64,000 bases of DNA from Eucommia ulmoides (taxonomy: Eukaryota; Streptophyta; Magnoliopsida; Garryales; Eucommiaceae). Location of the stretch: the NCBI GenBank assembly GCA_016647705.1, contig CM028338.1:10477240-10541239 (forward strand). Direction: 5' to 3'. Under the pieces are notes generated by a model. That model searched no databases. It was not told the DNA's origin and worked only from the letters and a program-made list of their open reading frames with translations. Both the position numbers and the translations under genes were made by a program. Below, one piece after another: positions 44,861-57,408 of the stretch (position 1 is the first letter of the stretch; each line of letters starts with the position of its first letter).

Positions 44861-47800
44861 AATCTTCGAAATGACCTTACAGACCTCTACAGCCTAACAC
44901 CGCAGTAATTGTATTGTAATCTTCGTTTAGCTTTGGAGACCCAACATCTTCTAATCCTATAATGGCCGCCCTTACTAAGCAATTTCAGAAGTTTTTTGCT
45001 ATACAGCCGCATACCATGTCCGCTGTATCTTTAGTAGGTTTGTTTCCCTTTAGTTCTTTAGGTATGTCTTCCTTTATATAGGTTCTAGATTCTAGAGCCT
45101 CTCATTATATGTCCCTTAACTTGTCATCATTGTTTTCTTTAAATCCTACATCATTTGTATTATGACTACTAATGGTATTCTGATGTTGTTAGCAAGCATT
45201 GATTTTGTTGTCACATCTCTGTGGTCTCTTTCGAGTATTTATCATATTCCCAATATTGCATTGAATCTTATTTCTGTTGGTTAATTATGTGATTTTGGTT
45301 CCTCGGTCTTTTTTTGTTCTACCTCTTGTCATGTACAAGATCCGAAATCCCAGAAGCTGATTGCGACAGGCTGTAGGCAAAGAGGACTATATATATTGGA
45401 CGAGCTACGAGTACCAGATGTTGTAGCTTCCAGTGTTAGTTTGTCATCTTTTCATTTGACTTATTCCTCTTCTAGTTTTTATTTATACCATTCTCATCTT
45501 GGTCATATTTCAGCATCTCATTTAAAATACTTAGTATCTACAGGAACATTAGGGAATTTGTTAACTTGTGGTATTTTTGATTATAGTGGTTGTAAATTGG
45601 AAAAATTATCCGCTTTACTTTTAATTAAAGCATTTATTCTTTTCTTACACCATTTGATCTGATTTATTCTGATATGTGGAGACCTTCCCCAATTTCTACA
45701 AAAGAGGGGGTTTAGATATTATATTTTCTTCATTGATAATTACACTCGATATTGTTGGGTTTATCTTATGAAATATCGTTATGAATTCTTAGGTATTTTT
45801 CAAATGTTTTGAGCTCTTGTTAAGACCTAATATTTAATTATTATCAAGTGCTTTAGATATGATATGGGTGGGAATAAATTTCTAATCCTTTCCCCAACTT
45901 GCTATCTTTAGACAAAATAATTCACCAAATCTCATGTACTGACACTCCCAAGCAAAATGTTATCGCTGAAAGGAAACATAAACATATTGTTAAAACTGCT
46001 CCTTCTCTCTTATTGTTTGTCTTTGTTCCTAGTGTATTTTGGGAAGAAGCAATCCTTCCTATAGTGAACCTAATTCATAAAATCATATCCTCTAATTCTT
46101 CTGGTTTGTCCCCATTTGAAAAATTGTATGGTCGTGCCCCCAATTATTCTTCTTTAAGAGTATTTGGGTGCATTTGTTTTGTTTTTAGATCGAGAGTAGA
46201 GCCTAGTAAGTTATCTTCTTGTTCTGCCATTTGTGTCTTCCTTGGCTATAGTGAGGGGCAAAAGAGATATCGTTTTTTTGATCTAGTTGCACAAAAACTA
46301 TATGTGTCTCGTCATGTTGTATTTCTTGAGAATATACCTTTCTTTCCTATTCCCTCTAGTACAGACAACTTGACAAATTTTGACTTTATTTCCATTGATC
46401 TTTTCTCTGATGAAAAAAAAAAAAAGTTTATCTTTTCTAAACTCTTGCACTACAAATATTAACCCACCTCATGTGCCTCGACCTCATGTTCACACTGGTA
46501 GTTCTACAAGTACTGATACTTCTAGCATTCCCTCCTCTTCGACGGCCGCCTAAGAATATTCTTAGAATGTAGATCCCTTCATTGCTATCCTGTACATTCG
46601 TATGTCTACTCATTTACCAGATTTTGTTTCCTTTTTCTATTTAAATTCTTTTACTTCATTTTTAGCCTCTATTTACTGTCACTCTAAGCCTTTATCCTAT
46701 AAAGAGGCAGCAATTGATCCTCTTTGGCAATAGGCTATGGTTAAGGAACTCTCAGCTATACACAAGATGTATACATGGGATTTGGTACCTTTATCTCTTG
46801 GTCAAAGTCTAATTGGTTCTCATTGGGTCTATGAAATTAAAACTAAGTTTGATGGTTTAGTTCAGCAGTACAAATCCTGTTTGGTTACCAAGGGATTTTC
46901 TTAGTAATATGGTATGGATTATGAGGAGACTTTTTCTCCAGTTGCAAAAATGGCAACTATTCACACTATTATTGCCGTTGCACCTTTTCGTCAATGGAAT
47001 ATTACTTAGATGGATGTTTAAAATGCCTTCTTGAATGGAGATCTTCAAGAAAAAGTTTACATGACTCTTCCTCTGAATGTTGCTCATACGTTTGGAGAAG
47101 TTTGCAAACTCAAGAAAGCTCTATGCCCCTCGAGCTTGGTTTGAGATGTTCTCTATGGTAATTACTTTGCTTCGTTTTTACCCAAGTAATCATAATTCTG
47201 CTCTATTGATAAAGTGTACCACTATAGGCCGAATTCTACAATCTTTATATGTGGATGTCATGATTATTACTACTGATGATGTTAATCTTGAAGTCAAAAT
47301 TATCTCGTTAGTATTAAATAAAGGACTTGGAGGCTTTATGCCACTTTCTGGGTATTGAAGTAGTATTTTCTCCAAAGGCCTATCTTATCTCTCGTCTAAA
47401 TATGTAGCTAACATTCTGGAGCGTGCTTGTCTTACTAATACTAGGACCGTTGATACTCTTCTAGAGGTGAATGTTAGCTATTCACCATTTGATGGTTCCC
47501 CTTTGTCGTATATTATATCGCACTATTGTTTCCAGTGTGGTCTATTAACTATTACTCGCCTAGACACTGCCCACGTTGTTTATATTGTCCTCCAGTTTGT
47601 CACTTCTCCTACTACAGTTCATTAGGCTACTATTCTTCGTATCCTTCAATATATTCAGGGTACTCACTTTTAGAGTCTTTTACTTTTATCGACCTCGTCT
47701 TTAGACTTATATGCCTATTTCGATGCTGATTGGGCTAGTAATCCCATATATCATAAGTTTGTTATAGGTTTTTGTGTATTTTTGAGAGATTATCTTATTT

Positions 47801-48180
47801 TATGGAAGTGTGAGAAGTAGGCCGTTGTTGCTAAATCTTCCATAGAAGCTGTGTATCATGCAATGGCATCCAGTACCACCTAAATAATTTGGTTATGTTG
47901 GTTACTTGTAGATATAGGTGTTTCTCTTTCTCATCCTACTCTCATATATTATAACAACAATAGGGCTATTCAGATTGCTTACAATGCAGTCTTTCATGAG
48001 CAGATGAAGCACATCGAGATTTATTGTCATCTCACTCATAATCACTTTCAACATGGGACTATCACTTTGCCTTTCATGTCATCCTCTATGTAAATTGTTG
48101 ACTTGTTCACCAAGTCGCATTCTGTTTTGCATTTTTTATTTTTGGTTGCCAAACTCTTGAGACTTCTTGTAGCAACATCG
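44861..48180 (+). pseudogene. Second copia element: protease, integrase, RT, RNase H remnants
   Basis: In order: protease motif near 45087, VLDSRASHYMS, where the catalytic D-S-G has become D-S-R; GAG-pre-integrase LYHSHLGHISASHLKYL (45485); integrase core and tail, including VFGCICFVF and CAICVFLGY-like residues (45899-46462); RT about 46800-47340 with GSHWVYEIKTKFDG, DYEETFSPVAK, FLNGDLQEKVYM and an active site read as YVDV for YVDD; RNase H about 47500-48130 with YAYFDADWA, AMASSTT and MKHIEIYCHLT. Frameshifts and stops are frequent. It is more decayed than the SIRE-type pol and belongs to another copia lineage, which I do not assign. Confidence 0.88.
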
Positions 48181-48372
48181 TGAGTTTGAGGGGGGGATAT
48201 TAGAGTTATTATTGTTATTTAGTATTAAGGGTAGAATATTCTTTTACTCACATTCTAGGTTTTCTATTGCATTTCTATATAAGTTTCTCTTTTTTAGGTT
48301 TTCTGTTGCATTTTTATATTAATTTATTTAGAGATAATAAACCCTAACTTCCATTTCTCTTTTGTCTCTCTA
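48181..48372 (+). repeat. Polypurine tract and 3' LTR (left part) of the second copia element
   Basis: TGAGGGGGGGA (48187-48197) then TATTAGAGTTATTATTG from 48198. The LTR runs 175 bp to CTCTTTTGTCTCTCTA (48357-48372) and is then interrupted by the LINE. The sequence after the LINE (61452-61480: CTCTTATGTTTACTCATTAA) continues the 5' LTR sequence (CTTTAATGTTTATTCATACA). Confidence 0.85.
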
Positions 48373-48417
48373 ATTTTTTTTTTTTTTTTTTTTTTATTTA
48401 TTATTTTTTTTTTTTTT

Positions 48418-51400
48418 GTAATTGAGAAAACAAAACACGAACAAGAAAACTAAACAAGGCACATATTATAGGCCCTATTCCATATTTCCTTTATCACAAA
48501 GTCCTCTATATCCACATTTAGGGTCTTTAGGACTGTTAAGAAATAGTCCCCTTCCGCTCTTTTTTTAGCCAGAGTGTCTGCACACCAATTAGCTTCTTTG
48601 GGGGTAAACTGCAAATAGTAATCATGCTAGACCAACAACCTTCTGCATTCATCAATCAGGTCCTTAAACCTATGCTCCTCAGGATATTAGTTCTGGATCA
48701 GAGAAATGACATCCATTGAATCTGTCTCTACTTTAACCCGAGCATAATTACTCGCAGCTACTACTTTAATGCCCATAATAAGATTGTTTAATTCTACTTC
48801 CAAGGTCATGTAGCTATTCAGATACCCATTGTATCCAATTTCTTGTGTCATCTTTGAGAAACCCTCCTATGTCTTCTTTCCCTAGGTTACCTTTAGCACT
48901 CCCATCCGTGTTAAGTTTTGGATAACCTACCGAGGGAAAAGACCAAGTAACTTTGGGAAAGGTAAGGCTATTTAGGATGTTTAGTTCTAAGAAGGATTTA
49001 GAGAGGTCACGATGGTAATTGGAAATACGAATCCGAGTAGAAGAAGAAACATTGTAAACACCATTAATGACCTCTTTATTTTCATCCTTCCAGACGTCCC
49101 AAATAATCCCAAGAAACAAGTAAACGTTGAGGTTAGAAAAACTCCCTTTTAAGTTTGATCTCATCCAATCCCAATTGTTAGACTGAGAAGCTGGGTACCT
49201 AAATTGAGAGCAAGAAAAATAGTCCTAAATAATTCTAGTTTTCGGACACATTCTAATATCGTGTTCTATATCCTCAACTTCCTCATTACACCTTCGACAA
49301 TTACTAGAAACATCAACACATCAAGAAGCTCTAAAGGAATTATTAACCTACTTCCTATGGAAAATAGTCTGCAAGAAAAATTTAATATTATGCAGGGCTT
49401 TTAATCTCCATATCCAATTCCATTTACTAATAGAATTATCATTTAGATTATCCTTTTGCAATAGAGAATAAACAGATTTGATAGATAAACATCTAGAATT
49501 TTCCACCATCCAAAGAGGTTTATCTTCCATATCAAAATCCGGAGGGGCTGAATTCAGGATAAGACTTTCCGTTTCCTCATTAATAAGATGAAGAATAGGA
49601 TTAAGATACCAATTACCATTATTATCAACAATATCTGAGACTTTGAGATCATAAGCATTTTGAGTCTGTTAATTACCTAAAAGCCCATCTCCACACCACC
49701 AATTGGTCTTGAGGTTGACTAAGTTTCCTTTACCAATTTTCTATTTAATGCCCTTTTGTAGGATACTCTTGGAGCCACAAATGATTCTCTAGATATGAGA
49801 CCCTACATGTTTATACTTCTAGGAGATGGGGTTATTATCAAGATTATATTTATTTTTAATTACCCTAGCCCATAGACTTTGATCATCATTAGAAATTTTC
49901 CAGCTAAGTTTAGAAAAAAAATGCTTTTTATTTTTCCTCGCCATTCTGAGCCCAAGACCCCCAATGTCCCAATCTTAACAAACTTTATCCCAACTAATCA
50001 AATAGATTTTTTTTTATCAACCACGTTACCCCAAAATAAATTGCAATTAATCTAATCAATTTTATCGTACAGTTTAAGGGGAACAAGGATAGTTTGCATC
50101 AAATAATTGGGAATAGTAGAAGTAACAACTTTAACTAAGGTAGTTCTACCCGCTAGTGATAAAATGTAAGCTTTCCATTTGGAGAGTTCACTATTAATTT
50201 TTTGAATAGTATGATGCAAATGTAGGTTATTTATCCTGCCCTGAACTAAAGGATGACCTAGATACATACCAAGCTCTTCAGTGATGGCAACACCTAAAGT
50301 CTTGCTGATCTCCATGGCTTTTCCCCAAGCAATCGAAGGATCCATAAAGCGGTTATATTTGAAAAAATTAATTTTCTGACAAGAAGCTTTGGAAAAAAAT
50401 ATCAAGGGTATCAATAATGATTTGAACATATCTATCACTTGCTTTAGTAACAAAAATAAAGTCATCCGCAAAGAACAAATGAGATATGATTGGACCCGAC
50501 TTACCCGATCAACAAAGAACAATAAGGTTAGATAAGCGTTCTATGCATAAAGTAAATAGATATGGGGACAAGGGTTCACCTTGCCTAAGTCCTCTTGAAG
50601 CGTTGAACTTCTCAAGGGGTTCACCATTCCAGATGACCAACAAGGAAGGATTAGTAACACAAGACAAGATAAGATTTATCCATAAGGAAGAAAAATTAAA
50701 ACTTACAAGAGTATCCCTAAGAAACTCCCAACTAATCCTATCGTAGGCTTTTTCTAAATGAATTTTAACAATGAGACACGTCTCTTTGCTTTTCAACTTG
50801 AATGTATAATTTCCTAAGTAATTATCACATTGTTAGTAGTCATACGCCCAGGAATGAAACTACTCTGATAGGGACTAACCAACTTATCAAGTGAAAGCCT
50901 GAGTTTGGAAACTATGAATTTTGAAACAATTTTATACGAAGTGTTGCATAAGCTAATAGGCCTAAACTGATATATGATTTTAGGTTTATCAACTTTAAGA
51001 ATTAATTCAATTAAGGTTTTATTAGCAATGTTAGGCATAGAAGCATTACTTCACAAACTTGCACAAGTATGGACCAATAGTATCGCAGTTACTTTTAAAA
51101 CATAGAGGCTGAAACCAATCTAACCCAGGGCCCTTGAGGTCTTTCATGCTTTTTAAGGTGTTCCGTATTTTAGGATCTAAAGGTTCCAAGGAAAGATCAT
51201 TGTGCAGGTTATTGTCCATTTTTTGGGGGACAAAATATTAGAGCAATGCTTAATCTGGGTATTAGAGTTAATGGAGAACAGATTAATGTAATTTTTTTTA
51301 ACAATATTCTTAAGCTCTTCTTTGTCTAAAAACTAGGAGTTGTCTTGTTTAAGCATGGAAACTTCACTTTTCCTTCTTCTGTGTAAAGCCATAACATGAA

Positions 51401-52519
51401 AAAAATTATTATTCTTATTCCCAAGTTACATCCATTGAATTCTGGATTTTTGAAACCAATGAATTTCTTCTTGGGAAAGGATATCTTGATATTTATTTGA
51501 AGGTCCTTTTGAAGAATATGCAAATTATAAAGAAAAAGAAAACCCTCTATCTTAAATTTTTTGAATCCATTTAATTCTAGCACTGATTAATTTTTTCCTT
51601 TTTAAAAATGTTACCAAAGGTACTAGAATTCCAGTCCTTAAGGATGGCAGTAAATTTTGTCAATTTCAGATTTAAGGATGAATCACCATTAACCTAGTTA
51701 TTTTTAATAAGCTCTTTGAAGCTACTATGGGTAAGCCACATAACTTCAAAGCGAAATGGTCTAGAAGTTGGGGTAGGGGTAGTGCCTAAACAGGAAATAA
51801 GAATTGGAGAATGATCCAAATACATACGTGGTAAGGTATCAACACTGGCTTCGAAAAGATAACATTCCATTTCTCATTCGCTAAAGCCTTGTCCATACAT
51901 TTTCCTAACTTGATCCTACCTCTGATTGTACCGGTCCATGTCATCTTCGGGTCGTAGGAGCTCAAATCCATAAGACCACGCGCATTCAAATTGTTGTTGA
52001 ATTTATTGATACAAGCAATATCAGCAGGACTGCACGAGCCCATTTTCGCCATCTAGGAGGTAATATCGCTGAAATCGCCAACCGCCATCCAAGGAATCAG
52101 GTTGCTATATGAGACTTCCTTTATGTCATTCCAAAGCTTATTTCTAATAATAGGGTTATGGATAGCATAAACAACAGTTAACAACCAGTCCTCATAGTTC
52201 AGACGACCAACAATAGCATAAATAACTTGGTTTTTAATAGAAATGTCTTGAATATTAATTTTAATAAGAAGCTAGAGAATCCAAATCCCCCCTACCCCTG
52301 GCCCCCTGCATACCCTTGAGGGTTAATATGACACGAGGCTATGAAGCTAAGGCCACTAAAGATATTACTCAAAGATGAAATCTCCACTTTCGTTTCAAGA
52401 TGAATAAAAATATCAGGGTGATAAGAAACAATGATATCTTTAAACATAGCTCTAAATTTAGAATAACTTACATCTCTAAAATTCATCAAAATAATGTCAA
52501 ATCCTGATTGGCAGTACAC
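48418..52519 (-). pseudogene. LINE ORF2: endonuclease, reverse transcriptase, RNase H
   Basis: Minus-strand order: APE-type endonuclease from about 52519 (NFRDVSYSKFRAMFKDIIVS, PDIFIHLETKV, later LMDLSSYDPKMTWTG), reverse transcriptase about 51040-50050 (IYQFRPISLCNTSYKIVSKF, YQSSFIPGRMTTNNVI, IHLEKAYDRISWEFL, GLRQGEPLSPYLF, catalytic FADD at 50461-50472, SLAGRTTLVK), a zinc-binding/linker region, and an RNase H domain about 48920-48530 (PKLNTDGSAKGNLG, then frame-shifted VKVETDSMDVI and KEANWCADTLAKK). Multiple stops and frameshifts are present. Role: target-primed reverse transcription at nicked chromosomal DNA. The RNase H domain is typical of plant L1 elements. Confidence 0.9.
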
Positions 52520-53650
52520 ACACTACTAGCCTAATTCAATCCACCACCAAAAATACCTCCACCATCTAGGTTTGTTCCCCTTCTGTACGAGAAAGAGAGT
52601 CAGGGGTTTGTGGGTACAAGGTTCGCCTTTAAACTTTTCATAATCCATTCTAATATTTATCACTGGTGGAGAAGAGATAGGAGTAGAGAGGACTGGGGTC
52701 TAGATAGAACTAGGGGAGGTTGGAATGGGTGAATAAGATGAGCATGGGGTAAGAGAAAAGAAAGTGAGCAGAGAATGAAAAGCAGGTTGAGTTTTGTAAA
52801 TTTCTAAGAGAGGTAAAGTTCCTAGGGCGCCGTTATTACCCATATGTTTATCCGACTCAATAGGGGTTATAGGGGGAACTAACTAGCCTAGTGAGAGTTG
52901 CCCCAAATTGGGAGCATTAATTGTTGTATGAGTAGCAAAGATTATCTGTTGAAAGTCTGTAGAGAATCTATATAAGCCATCATTAATCTAATTAAAAATA
53001 AATTGTTAACCCCCATCTCTCTCGAAGAAGAAGTCCCCTAATTTTTCTCCACAAGGATATTTTTACCTTTATTTCTATACAAGTTTTAATGGGTTTGAGG
53101 GAGATTAACTTTGGGTTTGGGACAATAGGCCCAGGATTCTCATTAATGAATTTTTTACTTATATTATTTTCCTTTCTCCTATTCTCAGGTGATTCAATAA
53201 CTCCATAGTGATGAACAAATTTGTTATTGGGATTAACTAGCCTATTTTGGACAGTGGGCTTAATTTTATTCTAGTTTGATTTGCTACCTTTTTTAACAAA
53301 GAGCCATGTCCCAAAATTAGAGTTTTCACGAGTTTCCACTATATCTTGTCTTTCTAGGGGGGTGGGGTTGCTTCCACTAGCAGTAGTGGAGCTGGTAACT
53401 AGCTGGCCATTATTACTACCAAACATGATAATGACGTTAGGGTTTTGTACCGGTGGAGTATTTGTCGGACCATTGTGCACTAGGGATGGATTTTGGACAT
53501 CTCCGGTCACAAAAGGGCAGTGCTCCTCCCTATATGTGACTCTACCACAAGCATAACAAACAATATGAAGACTTTCAAATTCAAACCTATACCATTTTCT
53601 ATCTAGTCAATACTTAGGAACGATACATTAAGATCATTTTTCACACAAAT
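52520..53650 (-). pseudogene. LINE ORF1, C-terminal part with altered zinc knuckle
   Basis: The minus strand continues ORF1 directly from the B junction: CVKNDLNVSFLSK, then RKWYRFEFESLHIVCYACGR. The knuckle (53558-53517) reads C-x2-C-x4-Y-x4-C: the usual histidine is tyrosine, which a single C-to-T change explains. A long polar, proline- and asparagine-rich tail follows (NPSLVHNGPTNTPPVQNPNV). Stops and shifts break the frame towards 52520. ORF1 would bind LINE RNA. Confidence 0.83.
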
Positions 53651-54960
53651 TGATAGGTGGAAATAACCTATCTACGTTTAAACCGAATTTGTTAGTTTTT
53701 GAGCATATTAGTTATATTTAATTTCTTTTTAGTTTGTTTTAGTGTAAAACAGGTGAAGGAATGAAAAGAAGTGATAAACAAGCGAAAACGGTGGACGGTG
53801 AACAAAACATGAAGCACAAGGTTTCGGTGCATAAAGACCACTGCCTAGGTGAAAATCCGTCAGAACCTAAACCAACTTAACCACCGCTTAGGCGGTGACA
53901 CTCTGCAACAAATATCTAATTTTAGATATTTTGAAGATATTTTCAAAACCTTTATTTTAACCCTTTTCTTCCCCACTTTTGTCTTATGCCCTATTATGTT
54001 TAGAGAGCCCCTTTCACCTTAGATAGGATTAGATAATTTAGGAAGTAGACTAGATTAGTTTTAGGAAGTGATTTTGGCCAATTCTTGAAGAGCTAAAAGA
54101 GGAAGTTCATCAATGGAGAAAAGGAAGCTTGGGAGAATCATTCTTTGGCGAAAGTGGACTACTCCACTTTAAGATTTAGTTTTTCTTACCTTATTTCCAT
54201 CTTTGTACTTAATGTTTATTATTGATGATGATGATCTTCTATTGATTTAATATTGTAATGGCTAAAATCATGTTAGTTTAGTTAGAGATTAGTTAGGGTT
54301 AGATGAAATTCATGTAAATATCTCTTTTGTTGAATATAAGTTATTCCAATGGTTTGTTATCCAATTCCAATTATGCTTACTGTTATTTTACGCTTATTAT
54401 GATTATTACGATAAACCGAGAATATGGGGTTTGACACTCGGGAGAGGTAACCCTAGATTCAGACTAGGGATAAACACAATGCAATGATCCAATAACCCGG
54501 GAGTGAGTTGTATTGTGTGCAATCCATGAGGTTGGTTCGAGACTCACGTGACTATGTGTTTAGAAAGGCGTTCGAGGGGGACTTCGGAGTCAATGCGAAG
54601 TCATGTATTCGCTCACTTTTCACTCAGAAGAGGGAGCAAGTGAGTTATAGATACCGAGATTGTTAGATGTGATAACAACCGTTATCGATAACTAAACTAA
54701 GCCAAATTGGTACTAAGTGAATGAAATCAATCCCTACTTAATTAGAGTAATTAGAATTAATCCTTAGGATTAATTTTAATTAGTTTAATGTAAATAATTA
54801 ATTTAATCGTCAGGATAATATGAGACTACGTAAATTACGGTATTCAATTATTCACACTCTCTCTATGGAAATGATATCCGATCTTCAAAGATCCACTATA
54901 TTAAAACTTAGACCTCGTATACTTGCGAGAGTAAGTGGCGGCGTATTTCACATGCTATTA
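53651..54960 (+). repeat. Family B LTR, copy 2, 5' side
   Basis: 1310 bp, TGATAGGTGGAAATAACC start; the end reads GCTATTA where its partner has GCTACCA. The palindrome array is reduced to two main sites (53841 and 53885). Two AGATATTTT 9-mers stand 11 bp apart (53924-53932 and 53935-53943). The leader block starts near 54418. Confidence 0.93.
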
Positions 54961-56277
54961 AGTTTTTGGCGCCGTTGTCGGGGAATTATGTGAATTTTAA
55001 GTTGATATTGCCACTAAGTGGTCGATTGTTAATTTTGACATTTATTTTGTTTTATTTTTAATTTTTAATTTTTACTTTATTGTGTTAATGTGATCAGGCC
55101 GTGTGAGAAACGATGAAGAAAATTGGAATTCTTAATTCTTAATCCTGAGATCGAGCTTATATTGAAAATGATAAGGATAGAGAGGTGAAGCAGACTTCAA
55201 TTCATGATCTTGATCTGGCTGAGCATTTGAGCCCAAATTCCTTGTTCATGGGGAATTTTGGTGAAAAATGCTTAGTAACACGAAAGTCCAGCTGGGGACA
55301 GTAAAGCAAGCGCAATATTTATTTTTTTAATTGAAACTCAAGGTATCAAATTACCCGATTTTTGTTACTATTTATTTTATTATTTATTCTTTTTGGAAGC
55401 CAGCATGGCTTCGGAACGTGTCTGGAAGTGAATTTAGGAGTGTGGACGCTTGGGGAAGTGTTTCATGTTTAAACACGTTGAACAAGAGAAGTGAAAACGT
55501 ACGGGCTGGAGCCGTATTTTGAAAATTTGAGAAAAACATGAAAAACGAGCTACAGGCCTACCGCCTAAGAAGTGGATTCCGCCTAGGCGGTAAAAATATT
55601 GGTTGAGTGTTTTTCTGCAAAAACGGTCCACCGCCTAAGCGATGGACCTTCTGCAGTTAAAACAAACCGTTCGCTCATTTTAGAAATCGCAAAACCCTTT
55701 TTCCTAAAACCTCACCCTTCTCTCTAAAACCTCACTTCCAAACCATTCCAATACTCAAAAATCATCCTTCCATTACCAAAATTAGTCATTTCCATCACGA
55801 ATTAACCACCAAGAATTGGATTTCAACCCTCATTTATGAAAATCTAGGGTTTTTGAAGTAAACGTACGATTTTTTCATTTCCAATCATTTTGACCATAAA
55901 TTCTCAACAAGTAAGTTTCTTTTACCTTACATTTAGTCTAGTTGTTGAAATTATTGGTTGGTTTGCATGATTATGTTAAAAATCATTGGATTTGGAAGTT
56001 TTTCCCTAAACCCATTAAACCCTATTTTCGCGATTTCAATTTTCTTTGGGATTTTGGTTTGATTCTTGATGATGAACATGTTTAAATGGATTGGTTAAGT
56101 GTGTGACCTAAGATAGTATGTTACATTTGTAAAATTTGGTTGAAAATTTCAAATGGGTGTTTGTTTTGAGATGTATATGTTCTTGACAAAGTGATTTGGG
56201 GAGTTTATGTTTTTCAATTGTTCATATATGATGAGGTTGTATTGTTTTTTTTTTTTTGTGATTGTGATTGTTAGGAA
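54961..56277 (+). other. Family B copy 2 internal 5' part: primer site, gag-leader remnant, palindromes, KEFYAN leader
   Basis: Primer site TGGCGCCGTTGTCGGGG at 54967-54983. A gag-start-like stretch with broken frame lies at about 55100-55290, then sequence shared with copy 1 but unknown otherwise, then palindromes at 55560-55640 (CCGCCTAGGCGG at 55587-55598). The leader to the ATG has AACAAGTAAG (55905) and a T run plus TTGTTAGGAA (56268), a possible intron as in copy 1. Confidence 0.7.
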
Positions 56278-57408
56278 ATGCCAAAGAGGGTAGCTAAGAA
56301 GAGGGAGAGAGGAGAAGTCGAGTTCGCAACCATGGGTACTGACCGAAGTTGACTATGATGCCACCCTTTTTGTGTCAAAACAAGCGGAGGAGTATTACAA
56401 CAAACACGAAACCTTTCGAACTTGCATACGCCAACGTGGTTTCGGTCCGATAGAGGATCTCCAGGCGGAATTTCAACAAGAAATTCGAAGCCGCCACTGG
56501 GAGAATTCTATAAATCGCCACCCCCGGGCGAGGTAGCTTTGGTCAAGGAATTTTACGCTAACACCATGAAGGTCGTAGACTACCAAGAACGAGTTCAAAA
56601 TTGGCCGATCATCTTCAGTCCTGAATTTATTAATGATCTATTTGGACTAGCAGCATCGAGGTCCACTGGAAGCTAAGAACCAAATATGCATAGGGTCATT
56701 AAAAAGATCACATCTGGCGAAGTCAAGTAGAAATACTAAGGAACGAATGTCGCTACTTTCTTGGTAAAATACCTCAATCCAATTCCAAAAACCTGGCACC
56801 ATTTCATTTGTGAAAGGCTCCTACCGATGTCATGTCTTTTAGACGTCTCAAAGGACAGGGCCATTTTGATCTACAAAATTCAAACCAGAAAAGCAATCAA
56901 CGTTGGATTCTTGATCAACTCATCGATCATGCACGCTGTGAATTCGGTAAAGAGTGGGCTCCCGTTTTAGTTATTTTTGGCCCATATTTTCTTACTAGCT
57001 GGAGTGACGGTATCCGGGGGAAACCTTTGCCACTTAATAGTTCCACTAGATCTATCAAAGATAAACTATTTGTGGAAAACTGGGGCGCAAGAGGCAGCTG
57101 AGCCCGAGCCTAAAGAAGGGGAAGAGCCAACCGATAAGACGGAGGGACCTTCCGAAGCCCGAAATGAAAACTCTCAGGAGAGGGTATACACTAAGCTTCA
57201 GATCATCCTCCAAAACCAATACGAGATCGGTTCTTTCCTAGACCAATATTCGAGGCAGCAAGATCAAGTCCAACGGATGATTTGCGAAGGCCTCGGCCTT
57301 GAGATGCGTGATTACCCTCCGATGCCATCTATGCCGCCACATCTGCTACCGAAACCACATTCTCCTTTCCAACAAGTTGAAGGTAATGACTCCTCATCAG
57401 GTGGATAG
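56278..57408 (+). pseudogene. KEFYAN-type ORF of family B copy 2
   Basis: ATG at 56278 (MPKRVAKKRERGE). Compared with copy 1 it has a two-base deletion near 56317 and a one-base deletion near 56504, then stays in frame to the stop at 57408 with stops at 56674, two near 56728-56740 and one at 56968. Landmarks: TLFVSKQAEEYYNKHETF, GEVALVKEFYANTMKVVDY, NWPIIFSPEFINDLFGL, TWHHFICERLLPMSCLLDVS, KDRAILIYKIQTRKAINVGF, SKINYLWKTGAQEAAEPEP, QNQYEIGSFLDQYSRQQDQV, and a P-rich end with SSSGG. Protein similarity to copy 1 is high throughout, much higher than to family C. Confidence 0.83.
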